DNA from: UMGS755 sp045590535 | Lineage (GTDB): Bacteria > Bacillota > Clostridia > UBA1381 > UBA9506 | Assembly: GCA_045590535.1 (NCBI GenBank) | Contig: JAZNRE010000046.1 | Span: 1 to 49,374 of the forward strand | Direction: 5' to 3' | Length of the DNA: 49,374 bases | Shown here: one piece after another, positions 48,556 through 49,374 of the stretch | Position numbering within the stretch: the stretch's first letter is position 1 | Layout: the number at the start of each line of letters is the position of its first letter | Program-made: the position numbers and the translations under genes | The notes under the pieces: model-generated | Database searches by the model: none | The model's input: only the letters and a program-made list of their open reading frames with translations | What the model was told of the DNA's origin: nothing

Positions 48556-49374
48556 ATGAAAGGAACAAGAACAAAAAGCATCGGAGCAAAATATAATTTG
48601 ACACCTGAATTAAAAGCGCAAATAAGATTTATGAGAAAAGAGATAAATTATACTGCCGAACAGATGGCAAAGAGCATTGACCTTAATTTGAACACCTACA
48701 ACAACATTGAAAAAGCTAATGGTAGCACAAGCATTAAAACACAAACATTAAACAAATTCTTTGAAATATATAAACGGGAAATCGGCTTAGATTATATAAC
48801 ACTTGATGAGTTTATGATTTTGATACTTGAAAAATATCTGTATTCCCCGAATTCAAACATTGAGAAGATACAAGAACAAGATTGGTTAAAAGCATACTAT
48901 TTAAAGCATCAATATGTATATTTGACTGATACTCTTGAAAGGCAACTATTAAGACAATTTAATTCAACTACTCCCGATTTTGAATGTTGGAAAGACCTCA
49001 TATTTTCATTAAACAGAAACCGACATATAAAATTGAAAACAAAAATTATTTATGATAATGAGGTTTATATAAATCTTGACAAGGAAACATACCCGAATTT
49101 AGGTGGTTATCCTTTTTGGTGCGTAAAGTTCAATCTTTCGGAAAAAGCGATAGAAGAAATTGCAAGAGAAATTTCACAAACTAAAAAAATCAAGTATTCA
49201 ATGTTGTTTTCTTTGCTTGTGTCGGAAGAATTGGAGGAAAGAATAAAAAAGGACTATGACCAAATATATTATGATATATATTGCGATTTGAAAGATTATG
49301 GTTATAACAACATTTTTGATATGATTAACAATATTAAGAATGATTTTGAAAAAAAGAGTTATAAAAGCAATTTT
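48556..49374 (+). CDS. HTH (Cro/CI-like) regulator, truncated by the window end
   Basis: The first 273 codons are present and open at the window edge. Residues about 16-70 form a Cro/CI-type helix-turn-helix (LKAQIRFMRKEINYTAEQMAKSIDLNLNTYNNIEKANG). The following 200 residues are charged and helical without a recognised domain. AAAGGAGG and a consensus promoter precede the ATG. Its position, divergent from an operon and next to an inverted repeat, is that of an element master repressor. A longer multi-domain regulator is possible as the end is not seen. Confidence 0.75.
   Translation, partial: MKGTRTKSIGAKYNLTPELKAQIRFMRKEINYTAEQMAKSIDLNLNTYNNIEKANGSTSIKTQTLNKFFEIYKREIGLDYITLDEFMILILEKYLYSPNSNIEKIQEQDWLKAYYLKHQYVYLTDTLERQLLRQFNSTTPDFECWKDLIFSLNRNRHIKLKTKIIYDNEVYINLDKETYPNLGGYPFWCVKFNLSEKAIEEIAREISQTKKIKYSMLFSLLVSEELEERIKKDYDQIYYDIYCDLKDYGYNNIFDMINNIKNDFEKKSYKSNF

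Larger units (their letters stand above)
46728..49374. mobile_element. Left end of a second inserted element in comM (partial)
   Basis: Homology to comM ends abruptly after the AAMNPC codons and AT-rich DNA of different style follows to the window end. It holds three uncharacterised minus-strand genes, a divergent plus-strand HTH regulator, phage-like back-to-back promoters and an operator-like repeat. No integrase is in view; it would lie near the unseen right end or further in. I also saw no GATC in these 2.6 kb. The boundary is uncertain by a few bases, and the type (prophage or integrative conjugative element) is not known. Confidence 0.65.

Overview
The window looks like a chromosomal segment of an anaerobic, low-to-mid GC Firmicute of class Clostridia, probably a gut Oscillospirales-type organism. 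The reasons are the Firmicute S10-spc-alpha ribosomal order (with adk, map, a KOW protein, infA and rpmJ between secY and rpsM), zinc-type S14, S4 and L36, strong AGGAGG ribosome binding sites, a CIRCE heat-shock operator, a reverse rubrerythrin with ferritin, and an ECF-type transporter. The species is inferred only.

Layout: 1-110 is the tail of a HAD phosphatase. 218-2913 (minus) is a DpnII-type (GATC) restriction-modification system with two methyltransferases. 3058-5593 (minus) holds an Mrp Fe-S carrier and a secreted subtilase. 5886-13361 (minus) is an unusual gene series led by threonyl-tRNA synthetase: an ECF S component, a Nif3/DUF34 protein, a single-chain EcfT-EcfA-EcfA fusion, a nucleotidyltransferase and a divergent lysyl-tRNA-synthetase-like protein. 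13595-15244 (minus) is an iron and peroxide defence cluster (ferritin, reverse rubrerythrin, Fur/PerR regulator with a Fur-like box next to a consensus promoter). 15719-19432 (plus) holds a glycosyltransferase, a flippase and a cation efflux protein. 19563-36115 (plus) is the ribosomal protein superoperon with a roughly 400-nt structured leader. 36162-39888 has CIRCE-controlled htpG, a DUF4830-like membrane protein on the minus strand and an Xaa-Pro peptidase.

The most interesting part is the right end. The comM/yifB AAA ATPase gene is interrupted at its Walker A codons by a compact element of about 5.75 kb (40576-46324). It encodes a CRESS-like Rep (HUH nickase plus superfamily 3 helicase), a tyrosine-recombinase-like protein, three very small proteins and a large serine recombinase. 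Just upstream of rep lies a candidate replication origin: a perfect 9-bp all-GC stem with a 12-nt loop, flanked by eight TATTCAA iterons. Joining the two element ends reconstructs a 42-bp nearly palindromic attP centred on a CT core, and removing the element restores the comM reading frame. A 24-bp near copy of one attP arm covers the predicted transcription start of the recombinase gene. By eye the element has no GATC site, although this chromosome carries a GATC-cleaving system. I read it as an integrated rolling-circle replicon of the bacterial CRESS-Rep plasmid type that uses comM as its attachment site.

The rest of comM is cut a second time, right after the AAMNPC codons at about 46727. 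From there to the window end lies unrelated AT-rich DNA with three uncharacterised minus-strand genes and a divergent HTH regulator. This looks like the left end of a second integrated element whose far end is outside the window.
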